DNA from: Gordonia polyisoprenivorans NBRC 16320 = JCM 10675 | GTDB taxonomy: Bacteria > Actinomycetota > Actinomycetes > Mycobacteriales > Mycobacteriaceae | Direction of reading: 5' to 3' | DNA length: 64,000 nucleotides | NCBI RefSeq assembly: GCF_000241325.1 | Contig: NZ_BAEI01000064.1 | Coordinates: forward strand, 62,001 to 126,000 | Part shown: positions 43,831 to 52,900 of the stretch, one piece after another | Layout of the letters: each line of letters starts with the position of its first letter | Numbering within the stretch: the first letter of the stretch is position 1 | Program-made: the position numbers and the translations under genes | The notes under the pieces: generated by a model | Databases searched by the model: none | Told to the model about the DNA's origin: nothing | Seen by the model: only the letters and a program-made list of their open reading frames with translations

Positions 43831-44529
43831 ATGGCCGATGCCGATGGGCGTTTCAACTCCGAGCGCGACGGGCGTCGGCGGGCGAAGCGATCCACCAGGG
43901 ATCCGCGTTCTGCCGAACGCGCCCGCCGTGCCCCTCGTCGCTCCGCGTCGTCGTCGCGTCGTACCCCGGTCTCGGTGATCGAGACCGGGGAACAGGAGAT
44001 CCATCGCGACGACGTCGATCTGGTCGACGAGATCGGCGCCGACGCAAGTCCCGTCGACGCAGCCTCCGACGACGCGCCCCGACGGGCGTCGTCGCGGGGG
44101 AGTCGTACGCCGCGTCGTCGCCCCACCATCGCCGACTCCGTCACGGCGCGCGTGCGCGGTCTCGACGCCAAACGTGCGGTGATCATGGCGCTGGTGATCG
44201 GTGTCGTCGCCATCGCCCTGGCGCCGTCGCTGCGCAACTACTACCAGGGCCGCTCGGAGTACAACCAGGTCGTCGCCTCCAACGAGCAGCTGCGCAACCA
44301 GGAGACCTACTACCAGAAGAAGGTCAACGAGCAGGGCGACCCGGCATACAAGGAGGCTCAGGCGCGCGAGCGGTTGGGCATGGTCCGCCCGGGTGAGACC
44401 GGACTGGTGATGATGTACCCGGGTGACGCCGACAAGCAGGCCGCCGAACAGGCCGCGCAGAAGCATGCAGCCAACCCCTGGTACAGCAACCTCTGGGAAT
44501 CGGTGGCCACGCCTCCCGACGGTCGGTGA
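43831..44529 (+). CDS. FtsB/DivIC-type septum formation protein
   Basis: 232-residue bitopic membrane protein of the septum formation initiator family. The N-terminal 110 residues are highly charged (Arg/Ser/Asp-rich, disordered), then one membrane helix (VIMALVIGVVAIALAPSL), then a short coiled coil (SEYNQVVASNEQLRNQETYYQKKV, landmarks NEQLRNQETYYQKK) and the family LGMVRPGET motif. It links FtsL and FtsQ in the divisome. It starts 13 bases after eno, as in M. tuberculosis. Confidence 0.92.
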   Translation: MADADGRFNSERDGRRRAKRSTRDPRSAERARRAPRRSASSSRRTPVSVIETGEQEIHRDDVDLVDEIGADASPVDAASDDAPRRASSRGSRTPRRRPTIADSVTARVRGLDAKRAVIMALVIGVVAIALAPSLRNYYQGRSEYNQVVASNEQLRNQETYYQKKVNEQGDPAYKEAQARERLGMVRPGETGLVMMYPGDADKQAAEQAAQKHAANPWYSNLWESVATPPDGR

Positions 44530-44575
44530 CCGGCGTTTTCTCCCGGCCGCCCCTCGGCGGCTACTGTGACCACTC

Positions 44576-45100
44576 GTGAGCATCTCCTCCGACGATCTCG
44601 CGGTTGTCACCGCCCAACTCGGCCGCGAGCCACGCGGTGTGATCGAGGTCAGCTACCGCACTCCCGACGGTGTTCCGGCCGTCATCAAGACCCGGCCGCG
44701 ACTGCCCGACGGCACACCGTTCCCCACGCTGTACTACCTGACCGATCCGCGCCTCACGTCGGAGGCGAGTCGGCAGGAATCGGCCGGCGTCATGAAGGAC
44801 ATGACCGCGCGGCTGGCGACCGACGAACAGCTGGCTGCCGCCTATCGCGCCGCGCACGAGTCCTATCTGTCCGAGCGCAACGAGATCGAGTCTCTCGGAA
44901 CGGATTTCACCGGCGGCGGCATGCCCGACCGGGTCAAGTGTCTGCATGTGCTGATCGCGCATTCGTTGGCCAAGGGGCCGGGGGTGAACCCGCTCGGCGA
45001 TGAGTCGGTGGCACTGGCCGCGCAGGCCGGGTTGCGTGGGACCGCCATTCCGGCCGACTGGCCGTCGGCGTCCATCGACGAGAACGGAGATGTCGGATGA
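44576..45100 (+). CDS. DUF501 family protein
   Basis: 174-residue protein of unknown function, conserved in actinobacteria between ftsB-like and ppx genes. Marks are the N-terminal LGREPRGVIEVSYR, then LPDGTPFPTLYYLTDPRL, and the cysteine/histidine stretch DRVKCLHVLIAHSLAKGPGVNPLGDE, here noted by its landmarks KCLHVLIAHSLA and GVNPLGDE. The Cys and two His in the latter could bind a metal, by inference. TACTGT at 44562-44567 is a -10-like element placed so that the GTG would be near +1, so the gene may have a leaderless transcript of its own. It overlaps the ppx start (ATGA). Confidence 0.92.
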   Translation: MSISSDDLAVVTAQLGREPRGVIEVSYRTPDGVPAVIKTRPRLPDGTPFPTLYYLTDPRLTSEASRQESAGVMKDMTARLATDEQLAAAYRAAHESYLSERNEIESLGTDFTGGGMPDRVKCLHVLIAHSLAKGPGVNPLGDESVALAAQAGLRGTAIPADWPSASIDENGDVG

Positions 45101-46044
45101 GTGTGGTCGCCGCGGTCGACTGCGGTACGAACTCGATTCGTCTGCTGGTCGCGAAGCCCGGGGAGACGACACCGCTGACCGACATCCACCGGGAGATGCG
45201 GGTGGTTCGTCTCGGTCAGGGCGTGGACGCGACGGGGCAGTTCGCCGACGAGGCCATCGAGCGCACCCGCGTGGCTCTCGCCGACTACGTCGAGGTGATG
45301 GTCGGAGCCGGCGTGGAGAAGGTGCGGATGGTCGCGACGTCGGCGACCCGTGACGCCGCCAACCGGGATCGGTTCTTCGCGATGACCGCGGAGTTGCTCG
45401 GTGCGGTGGTACCCGGGGCGATCGCCGAGGTCATCACCGGCGACGAAGAAGCGCAACTGTCATTCCGCGGGGCCGTGGGAGAACTGCCCGCCGATCAGGG
45501 GCCGTTCGTGGTGACCGATCTCGGTGGCGGCTCGACGGAGGTTGTCGTCGGGGATGCCGACGGCGTCACCGCGAGCTTCTCCGCCGACGTCGGCTGCGTG
45601 CGCGTCACCGAACGTGCCCTGCCTTCCGACCCGCCCACCGCCGAGGAGATCGCCGCCGCACAGGGGTTCATCGCGGAGCGACTCGCCGAGGCGTTCGTTG
45701 CCGTCGACGTCACTTCCGCGCACACCTGGGTCGGGGTGGCAGGAACCCTGACGACGCTGTCGGCACTGCATCTCGGTCTCGCAGAATACGATTCCGACGC
45801 CATTCACCTGTCCCGGGTGGGGCGCGACGATCTCGACTCCGTGTGCCGAGAACTGGTCGACATGACGCGTGCCGAGCGTGCGGCGCTCGGTCCGATGCAC
45901 CCGGGTCGCGTCGACGTCATCGGCGGCGGATCACTGGTGACGATGGAACTGGCCCACCAATTGGCGCAGCGTGCCGGGATCACCGAACTCGTCGTCAGCG
46001 AGCACGACATCCTCGACGGCATCGCGCTGGGTTTGCTCGACTAG
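45097..46044 (+). CDS. ppx: Exopolyphosphatase / Ppx-GppA family phosphatase
   Basis: 315-residue Ppx/GppA protein with the actin-like ATPase fold. N-terminal VAAVDCGTNSIRLLVA, the phosphate motif VTDLGGGSTEVVVGD with the catalytic Glu in VITGDEEAQLSF, and C-terminal HPGRVDVIGGGSLV. It removes phosphate from polyphosphate or acts on pppGpp. The short form without the HD-like C-terminal domain corresponds to mycobacterial Ppx1/Ppx2. Tandem 21-bp repeats follow its stop. Confidence 0.93.
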   Translation: MSVVAAVDCGTNSIRLLVAKPGETTPLTDIHREMRVVRLGQGVDATGQFADEAIERTRVALADYVEVMVGAGVEKVRMVATSATRDAANRDRFFAMTAELLGAVVPGAIAEVITGDEEAQLSFRGAVGELPADQGPFVVTDLGGGSTEVVVGDADGVTASFSADVGCVRVTERALPSDPPTAEEIAAAQGFIAERLAEAFVAVDVTSAHTWVGVAGTLTTLSALHLGLAEYDSDAIHLSRVGRDDLDSVCRELVDMTRAERAALGPMHPGRVDVIGGGSLVTMELAHQLAQRAGITELVVSEHDILDGIALGLLD

Positions 46045-46058
46045 CCCGGCACCTCGCT

Positions 46059-46163
46059 GACGGCGCCCGCTGTTCCGCCGACAGCGCCCGTCAGTTCGCC
46101 GACAGCGCTCGCTACTGTGCCGACAGCGCCCGCTATGTCGTCGACGGCGCCCGCTATGTCGCC
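46059..46163. repeat. Five 21-bp tandem repeats after ppx
   Basis: Five units starting GACAGCGCYCG or GACGGCGCCCG at 46059, 46080, 46101, 46122 and 46143, each ending near GCC or GTC. Units share about 14 to 18 positions. A sixth, degenerate start is at 46164. The region would read ADSARY-like heptads in one frame, but no start or ribosome site supports a protein. It is a MIRU/VNTR-type candidate. Confidence 0.85.
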
Positions 46164-46180
46164 GACGGCGCTGGGTCAGA

Positions 46181-46690
46181 TCAGCGGGAGGTGTTCGCCA
46201 GATCCGGGTTGCGCAAAGAGATGTTGTTGCAGGCCTCGCAGACGGTGTCGGGAATGATCCCGTTGCGCTGCAAGAAGCCGAAGACCACGCAACCCAGGCA
46301 GAAGCCGAGCGCGAATTCCAGTGTGGCAGCGACGATCAGGACGCCGACCACGATCTGGGCCGCGAGACCGTAACCGAGGAGGCTCAGCACGAGCGCGGTG
46401 GTGCTGAAGGCCAGTCCGATGCCCTGGGCGAACCGCTTCGGGGGTCCGGGAACGAGCTTGGTCTTGCGCCAGAGCTTGGGGGCGATGACCCGCACCGAGA
46501 GCTGACCGAACGGCGACAGCTTGGGCCCGGACGCGACGCGCAGGGCGAACCCGATCGCCAGCAGCGCGTAGAGCGCCCAGTGATCGACGACGATCGCCAC
46601 GATTGCGAGAGCCACCACCAGGCCCGCGGTGGATCGCGCCGCGTAATCATTCACCGGATTGGGGAAGGTGAACACCGAACGCACCGACAC
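46181..46690 (-). CDS. DUF4395 family membrane protein
   Basis: 169-residue membrane protein with four hydrophobic stretches in two pairs (GLVVALAIVAIVVDHWALYALL region and GLAFSTTALVLSLLGYGLA plus the following one). The pattern VFTFPNPVNDYAAR at the N-terminus and FCLGCVVFGFLQRNG near the end are DUF4395 marks; a second pair of cysteines is in VCEACN. The role is unknown; relatives occur beside thioredoxin- or sulfur-transfer genes, and the CxxC pairs suggest redox chemistry, by inference. GTG 46690 is chosen because AGAGGAGG stands 6 bases upstream; ATG 46708 lies inside that ribosome site. Confidence 0.8.
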   Translation of the reverse strand: MSVRSVFTFPNPVNDYAARSTAGLVVALAIVAIVVDHWALYALLAIGFALRVASGPKLSPFGQLSVRVIAPKLWRKTKLVPGPPKRFAQGIGLAFSTTALVLSLLGYGLAAQIVVGVLIVAATLEFALGFCLGCVVFGFLQRNGIIPDTVCEACNNISLRNPDLANTSR

Positions 46691-46785
46691 AAGATCCTCC
46701 TCTGACATCCTCAACAGGACGAAGCTACGCGACGGACTGCTCGGGGTCACGGGTTGGGCTCATGACGAATGAAACCGAGGCGTGC

Positions 46786-46844
46786 GGGCGCTGTCGGCGT
46801 CCTGCCGGGCGCTGTCGGTCACTCCTCGCTGTCGGTCACTCCTC
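46786..46844. repeat. 21-bp repeat family in opposite orientation
   Basis: GGGCGCTGTCGG heads two 21-base units at 46786 and 46807, then a shortened 17-base unit at 46828-46844 repeats GCTGTCGGTCACTCCTC. The core is the reverse complement of that in the array at 46059-46163, so the same repeat family flanks the DUF4395 gene in inverted orientation. Confidence 0.75.
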
Positions 46845-47294
46845 GACGGGTGCGACCGGTGCCTCCATGGTGCCCTCAAGGGTCGCGCCATCGGTGTCGT
46901 CGGCGTGACGGTCATCGGCACCGGAGTCCGGATCGGACTCGTCGAGATCCTGCGGCACCACCGGCGCCTCGAACGACCCTTCGAGGTTGAGCGGCTCTCG
47001 GTCCGGCGTTGCCGACTCCTCGATCGCGGGAGCGTCGAGAGAGTCCTCGGCATCGAGAGCACCCTCGTCGTGGTCGTCGGCGAGTTCGGCGTCGATGACG
47101 TGGTGCGCCTCGTCCGCCTTGGCGCGTTGCGCGGCTTCCCGCATCTCGAAGCCGTCGGTGACGATCTCACCGATCTCCCGGGCAACGTCGGCCACGGCGC
47201 TGGTGATGATGGTGGCGATCTGGCCGACGTGGGTGGCGGTGGACTCCACCAGCTCCTGGATCAGATCCTTGTTGCGTTCGATGCGATCGACCAC
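46836..47294 (-). CDS. Hypothetical protein with acidic C-terminus
   Basis: 152-residue protein not assigned to a family. The first 60 residues are helical and amphipathic (IERNKDLIQELVESTATHVG, then IATIITSAVADVAREIGEIV), the rest is Asp/Glu/Pro-rich and probably disordered, with repeated EG-(S/T)-(F/M)-EAPV. The GTG start has GAGGAG upstream, which supports translation. The last three codons enter the 21-bp repeat family. It might be a small membrane-associated or protein-binding factor; nothing more can be said. Confidence 0.7.
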   Translation of the reverse strand: MVDRIERNKDLIQELVESTATHVGQIATIITSAVADVAREIGEIVTDGFEMREAAQRAKADEAHHVIDAELADDHDEGALDAEDSLDAPAIEESATPDREPLNLEGSFEAPVVPQDLDESDPDSGADDRHADDTDGATLEGTMEAPVAPVEE

Positions 47295-47413
47295 GGTGGA
47301 TTCTCCTCGGTGGGTCGTACGGGATGGTGACGCGCGGACGGCAAAGCCGAACGGGCGGCATCGACGGTGTGATTCCGACGATACCGCCCGTCTCGGGGCG
47401 ACGCGATGGCTGC

Positions 47414-48616
47414 TCAGGCGACCTCGGCCGGCTTCTGTCGGTCGATGATGACCGTCAGATCGTCGTCATCGCGGGTCATGAAGTTCGGCAGCGACAGCTT
47501 GGCGATCTTCTTCCACGTCGATCCGAGCTGATGGCTCAGCGACCCGGTGTTGTACGGCAAACCGTAGCGCTCGCACACCTCGCGTACCTCGGCCGACATC
47601 GCCGGATACCGGCTGGCCGGGATGTCGGGGAAGAGGTGATGCTCGATCTGATGTGACAGGTTGCCACTCATGATGTGGAACAGCTGGCTGCCGGTGATGT
47701 TGGCCGAGCCCAGCATCTGCCGCAGGTACCACTGGCCGCGTGTCTCGTCTGCGCACTCCTCTGCGGTGAAAGTTTGTGCACCGGTGGGGAAGTGGCCGCA
47801 GAAGATGATCGAGTACGCCCACACGTTGCGCACCAGATTGGCGGTCGCGTTGCCCAGAAGGGTCGGCACGAACATCGGGCCGCTGAGTGCGGGGAAGACG
47901 ACGTAGTCCTTGAGAACCTGTCGACTTGCCTTGCGCCACATGCCCTTCACGAGGCCTTTGATGTCGCTCCACTTGCGCTTGCCGGCGACGATGTTCTCCG
48001 CCTCGAGATCGTGGAGCATCACACCCCACTCGAACAGCAGCATCAGCGCGGTGGCGTAGCCGAGGTTGCCGAGATAGTAGGGGTTCCACTTCTGATCACG
48101 TGCCATCCGCAGGATGCCGTAACCGATGTCGCGATCCTCGCCGAGGATGTTGGTGAAGGTGTGGTGCAGATAGTTGTGGCTGTGCTTCCACTGATCGGCC
48201 GGACACACGTTGTCCCACTCGAATTCGCGGGAGTTGTAGGTGTCCTCACGCATCCAGTCGTACTGGCCGTGCATGACGTTGTGGCCGATCTCCATGTTGT
48301 CGAGGATCTTCGAGACCGACAGGGCGCCGACACCGGCGACCCACGCGGGTGGGAAGAATCCGAGGAACAACAGTGCGCGCCCGGCGAATTCGAGTCCTCG
48401 CTGGGTACGGATGATCGAGTACAGGTACTCGCGATCCTTGGAACCCAGATCGGCGACCACGCGGGCCTTGATCTCGTCGAGGTCGCGGCCGAGTTGTTCG
48501 ACCTGCTCGTAGGAGAGCGTCACGGTGTTGGGGTCTGCAACCTTGCGCAGCGCGGGCAGCGCGACGGTCTCGGTCTCGGGGGTTTCGGTTGCGGGGGGAA
48601 GGATGCTGGTTGCCAT
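47414..48616 (-). CDS. desA3: Fatty acid desaturase, DesA3 type
   Basis: 400-residue membrane-bound acyl desaturase. Three histidine boxes are present: HNVMH (112-116), HSHNYLHH (145-152) and HQIEHH (about 325-330), which bind the diiron centre; hydrophobic pairs surround them. In mycobacteria DesA3 is the stearoyl-CoA delta-9 desaturase and works with the oxidoreductase encoded beside it (Rv3229c/Rv3230c), the same pairing as here. ATG 48616 lies 11 bases after GAGG, five bases beyond the reductase stop. Product is expected to be oleoyl-CoA. Confidence 0.93.
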   Translation of the reverse strand: MATSILPPATETPETETVALPALRKVADPNTVTLSYEQVEQLGRDLDEIKARVVADLGSKDREYLYSIIRTQRGLEFAGRALLFLGFFPPAWVAGVGALSVSKILDNMEIGHNVMHGQYDWMREDTYNSREFEWDNVCPADQWKHSHNYLHHTFTNILGEDRDIGYGILRMARDQKWNPYYLGNLGYATALMLLFEWGVMLHDLEAENIVAGKRKWSDIKGLVKGMWRKASRQVLKDYVVFPALSGPMFVPTLLGNATANLVRNVWAYSIIFCGHFPTGAQTFTAEECADETRGQWYLRQMLGSANITGSQLFHIMSGNLSHQIEHHLFPDIPASRYPAMSAEVREVCERYGLPYNTGSLSHQLGSTWKKIAKLSLPNFMTRDDDDLTVIIDRQKPAEVA

Positions 48617-48621
48617 GGGTG

Positions 48622-49725
48622 TCATACCTCGATTTCGACGTCGCCGACGGGTGCGTTGATGCACAGCTGGATCTGGGTGTCGGATTCGGTATCGGTCTCG
48701 CCGGTCAGCACGTTGCGGGTGCATCCCGACTTCTTGATTGCGGTGCAGGAAAAGCAGATCCCCATCCGGCAGCCGGACTCGGGGCTCAGCCCCGCCGACT
48801 CGGCCTGGTCGAGGATCGTGCGACCGTCGTTGGCCGCGGAGGTGCCCGACGCGGTGAAGCTCAGTTCGCCGTGGACGGGCTCATTGGGATCGACGGCCGC
48901 CGGCACGGCGAGGGTGAAGGCCTCGCTGTGCACCCGGGCGTTCGGGTGGGCGGTCTCGTAGTGGTCGAAGACCGCGTCCATGAGGGTCGCCGGCCCGCAG
49001 ACGAAGACGTCCGCATCGTCGTGGTCGGCGATGCCCTCGAGGTGCTCGCCGGTGAAATGTCCGATGACGCCCGCGTCCATCCCGGCCTCGTCGGTACCGC
49101 GGGTGTAGTGCAGTCGCAGGTCCAGGTGAGGATGGACCGAGGCCAATGCGGTCAGCTCGGCGCGGTAGGCGAGGTCCGACGGTGTCCGGGCGTAGTGGAC
49201 AAAGGTGATCGGCTCGTCATAGCCGTTCGCAACGAGCGTACGCAGCATTGAGAGTGCAGGTGTAATGCCGCTACCGCCGCTGATGAACACCGGCGCACGT
49301 ACCCCCTCGGCGGGTAGGACGAAGTCGCCCGCAGCCTGCGAGAGGCCGTAGACGTCGCCGACCGCGGCGGTCTTGCGCAGATACCGCGAGACCAGGCCGT
49401 CGTCGTGTGCGGTGATGGTCAGCTCGACGGCGCCCTCGGGTCCCGCGGCAGCGTTGGCGGGAGAGAAGCAACGGGTCTGGCGCACGCCATCGACAACGAC
49501 GCTGAGCTGGATGAATTGACCTGCTTCGTGTCCCTGCCACTGGCGCGTCGGCGCCAGGGTGAGCCGGACCGTTCGGGCGGTCGGCCGCTCGACGCGGATC
49601 ACTCGGGCGCGTAGGTCACGCCAGGTCAGCATCGGGTCGACCAGTTCGAGATAGCGGTCGACCGGATGAGGGGACATGGTCGCCTCGATGATCGAGGAGA
49701 ACATTTCGGGAAGGCGGATGCTCAT
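48622..49725 (-). CDS. Ferredoxin reductase with 2Fe-2S domain, desaturase partner
   Basis: 367-residue flavin/iron-sulfur reductase. The FAD-binding domain (TVRLTLAP, FSPANAA) precedes the NAD(P)-binding fold (FISGGSGITPALSML, VFVCGPATLMDAV) and a C-terminal plant-type 2Fe-2S domain with SGCRMGICFSC and a final Cys in LCINAP. It passes electrons from NAD(P)H to the DesA3 desaturase in characterised mycobacterial systems. ATG 49725 follows GGAG. It is the first gene of the pair; a palindrome resembling FabR/DesT sites lies 20 to 47 bases upstream. Confidence 0.92.
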   Translation of the reverse strand: MSIRLPEMFSSIIEATMSPHPVDRYLELVDPMLTWRDLRARVIRVERPTARTVRLTLAPTRQWQGHEAGQFIQLSVVVDGVRQTRCFSPANAAAGPEGAVELTITAHDDGLVSRYLRKTAAVGDVYGLSQAAGDFVLPAEGVRAPVFISGGSGITPALSMLRTLVANGYDEPITFVHYARTPSDLAYRAELTALASVHPHLDLRLHYTRGTDEAGMDAGVIGHFTGEHLEGIADHDDADVFVCGPATLMDAVFDHYETAHPNARVHSEAFTLAVPAAVDPNEPVHGELSFTASGTSAANDGRTILDQAESAGLSPESGCRMGICFSCTAIKKSGCTRNVLTGETDTESDTQIQLCINAPVGDVEIEV

Positions 49726-49744
49726 GGGGCTGGCTCCGTTCGTC

Positions 49745-49772
49745 TCACTCCGGTGAGTGAACATCTGTACTC
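49745..49772. promoter_or_regulatory. Overlapping palindromes upstream of the desaturase operon
   Basis: TCACTC-CGGT-GAGTGA (49745-49760) is a perfect 6-bp inverted repeat; it overlaps GAGTGAACATCTGTACTC (49755-49772), which matches its reverse complement at 12 of 18 positions and resembles FabR/DesT-type operators. The divergent gap to the carboxylase (49726-49978) otherwise holds only the duplicated ribosome-site unit. Confidence 0.5.
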
Positions 49773-49936
49773 CGAACAGTGTGGCACGTTTCCGGCCCGA
49801 TCCGTCAAGGGGTCGGCGCGGTTCGTGATCGCGTCGCAGCCCGCGACCCGATGTGATCGACGACACAGTGGTCGCAGAAGCGGCCGAGGCGGTGATGAGG
49901 GTGAGGTCAGGTTCAGGTATCGGTGTAGCGTCGGAC

Positions 49937-49972
49937 ACACCCGGAGGAAGGAACACACCCGGAGGAAGGAAC
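49937..49972 (+). repeat. Exact 18-bp tandem duplication carrying the ribosome site
   Basis: ACACCCGGAGGAAGGAAC occurs twice without a gap (49937-49954, 49955-49972). Each copy contains GGAGGAAGGA; the second is placed about 8 bases before the GTG at 49979. The leader therefore has two ribosome-binding sites, one of them remote. Confidence 0.92.
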
Positions 49973-49978
49973 ACTGAC

Positions 49979-52900
49979 GTGAGCCAGGCGCCGACAACGC
50001 TGTTCGTGGCCAACCGTGGCGAGATCGCGCTGCGGATCCTCCGAACGGCATCGGAGCTCGGCCTCCGCACGGTCGCCGTGTACTCCGTCGACGACGCGGA
50101 CGCTCCGCATGTCAGAGCGGCCACCACGGCCGTCGCGCTTCCCGGTACCGGTCCCGCCGCCTATCTCGATGCCGCGGAACTGGTGTCGGCCGCGTCCTCG
50201 GCCGGTGCGACGATGGTTCACCCCGGTTACGGATTCCTCAGTGAGGATGCCGATTTCGCCGATGCGTGCCGTACCGCCGGGCTCCGATTCGTCGGCCCGG
50301 ATTCGCACGTACTGCGCACGTTCGGAGACAAGGCCGCCGCCCGGGACGCGGCGGTATCGGCGTCGATTCCGGTGCTCGATGCGACCGCCTCCGGAATCGA
50401 CGAACACCAAGCTGACGAGTTCCTGCGGGCCCATTCCGCCGGGATCATGCTCAAAGCCGTCGCCGGCGGAGGGGGACGGGGCATGCGCCCGGTCACCATC
50501 CCGGCCGATCTCCCCGCTGCGTTTCGCGCATGCACCGCCGAAGCTCAGATGGGCTTCGGCACTGCCGCGTTGTTCGCCGAGGAACTGCTCACGGGTGCAC
50601 GCCACATCGAGGTCCAGGTCGTCGCCGCTCCCGCCGCGGACGGCACGGTGCGGGCACTCGCGCTCGGCGACCGGGACTGCAGCGTGCAACGCCGACGGCA
50701 GAAACTGGTGGAGATCGCACCGGCGCCAGACCTCGAAGACGCGATCCGGCGCGGCATCCACCGTGCCGCGGTCGTGCTGTGCGCCGCCCACGACTTCCGT
50801 GGCCTGGCGACCGTCGAATTCTTGGTCACTGCCGCAAGATTCGTCTTCCTCGAGGTCAATCCCCGCATCCAGGTCGAGCACACGGTGACCGAGGAGGTCA
50901 CCGACGTCGATCTGGTGGCCACCGCACTCCACATCGCCGCCGGCGCCACGTACGAGGAACTCGATCTGCCGGCCGGTATTCTCGCCACGGCCGACGGTGT
51001 GAACGGTACTGCGGCTCGGCCGCGCGGGCTGGCGATCCAGGCACGGGTCAACGCCGAGAGGATCGGCGCCGACGGCGCCACGACTCCGGATTCTGGGACG
51101 CTGCAGGTCTTTTCGGCGCCGACCGGTCCTGGAATCCGCGTCGATACGCACGGCCGGCCGGGCCTGACGCTGAGTCCGCGGTTCGATTCCTTGCTGGCCA
51201 AGGTGATCGCCCACACCCGCTCCGACGACGTCGCCGTCACCGCCCGCAAACTCGACACGGCATTACGTGACTTCGCCATCGGCGGCGTCGAGACCACCAT
51301 CGATCTGCTCCGGGCCGTACTGGCGGCCAAGGAATTCGGGACGGCCGCACTGACCACGGACTTCGTCGAACAGAATCTGGCCGAATTGAGCTCGGCCGCA
51401 GACCGGTTCGCCGGTGAGCGTGCGGAGGTGACGTCGGCGGGCGACATTACCGCCCGCGCCGACATCAGCATCGGTACCGACGAGCGGGTGATCACCGCCC
51501 CGATGGCGGGCGTTGTCGTCTCCACTCCCGCCGCCGACACCACGGCGGCCGGCGGCGAGACGCTGGTGATCCTCGAGGCGATGAAGATGGAGCACGTCGT
51601 CGCCGATCCCCACCCGGTCGAGATTCGACGCAGTCTCGTCGACGAGGGCCAATCCATCAGCGCCGGAACGCCTTTGCTGGTGGTCGCCGACGCCGACCAC
51701 GACGACGCCGAGGCGAACGCGACCGTCGTGGACCCCGACCACATCCGTCCCGATCTGGCCGAGGTGATCGCTCGCCACGCCGTCACGCTCGACGAGGGGC
51801 GTCCCGACGCCGTTGCCAAGCGACACCGGCGCTCGCGCCGCACCGCCCGGGAGAACATCGCCGACCTCATCGATCCCGACACCTTCACCGAATACGGTGC
51901 GCTGGCCCTCGCGGCCCAACGCACCCGCCGCAGCGAAGCGGACCTCATCGCCAACACCCCGGCCGACGGCCTCGTGGGTGGGGTCGCGACGATCGGCGCC
52001 GACCGGTTCGGTGCTTCCGCGGCGGAGGCCGTCGTCATCTCCTACGACTACACGGTCCTCGCGGGCACGCAGGGCATGCGCAACCATGTGAAGACCGACC
52101 GACTGCTGGAGGTGGCCCGGCGCAAGCGGATTCCGCTCGTACTCTTCGCCGAGGGTGGCGGCGGGCGTCCCGGCGACACCGACGCCCTCGGCGCCGCAGG
52201 ACTCGAACTCGACACCTTCCGGTCGATGGCGGGCCTGCGCGGGGTGGTGCCGACAGTGGCCGTCGTCTCCGGCCGCTGCTTCGCCGGCAACGCCGCACTC
52301 GCCGGCGCATGCGACGTCCTCATTGCCACTCCCGACGCCAACATCGGCATGGGTGGACCGGCGATGATCGAAGGCGGCGGTCTCGGGGTGTTCGCTCCGG
52401 AGGAGATCGGACCGGTCGACGTGCAGACCCGCAACGGCGTCATCGACGTGCTCGCGCGCGACGAAGCCGACGCCGTGGCCACCGCACGGCACTACCTGTC
52501 CTACTTCCAGGGCGATGACGACCGGTGGGAAGCACCCGATCCGCGATCGGCGCGACACGTCGTCCCGGAGAACCGCTTGCGCGCCTACGACATCCACGCC
52601 GCCATCGAGTCGATCGCCGACGTCGGATCGGTGCTGGAGCTGCGACCCGTCTACGGCCGCGGCATCGTCACCGCGTTGATCCGGGTCGAGGGTGTGGCCT
52701 ACGGCCTGTTGGCCAATTCCAGCCGGCACCTCGGGGGAGCGATCGACGCCGAGGCCGCCGACAAGGCCGCCGAATTCCTGACGCTGTGCCAAGCACACGG
52801 ACTGCCCCTCGTCACGCTGTGTGACACACCGGGTTTCATGGTCGGGCCGGAGTCCGAGGAGCAGGCGACGGTGCGTCGATTCGGCAACTTCTTCGCCGCC

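Noticed and set aside
46059..46163. CRISPR array
   Set aside because: Units are direct tandem 21-mers with no unique spacers and no cas genes nearby.
46059..46373. Protein of ADSAR heptads encoded by the repeats
   Set aside because: No start codon with ribosome site and no conserved domain; the frame continues antisense to the DUF4395 gene.
47675..48961. 428-residue rightward frame
   Set aside because: Antisense to desA3, whose three histidine boxes are intact on the other strand.
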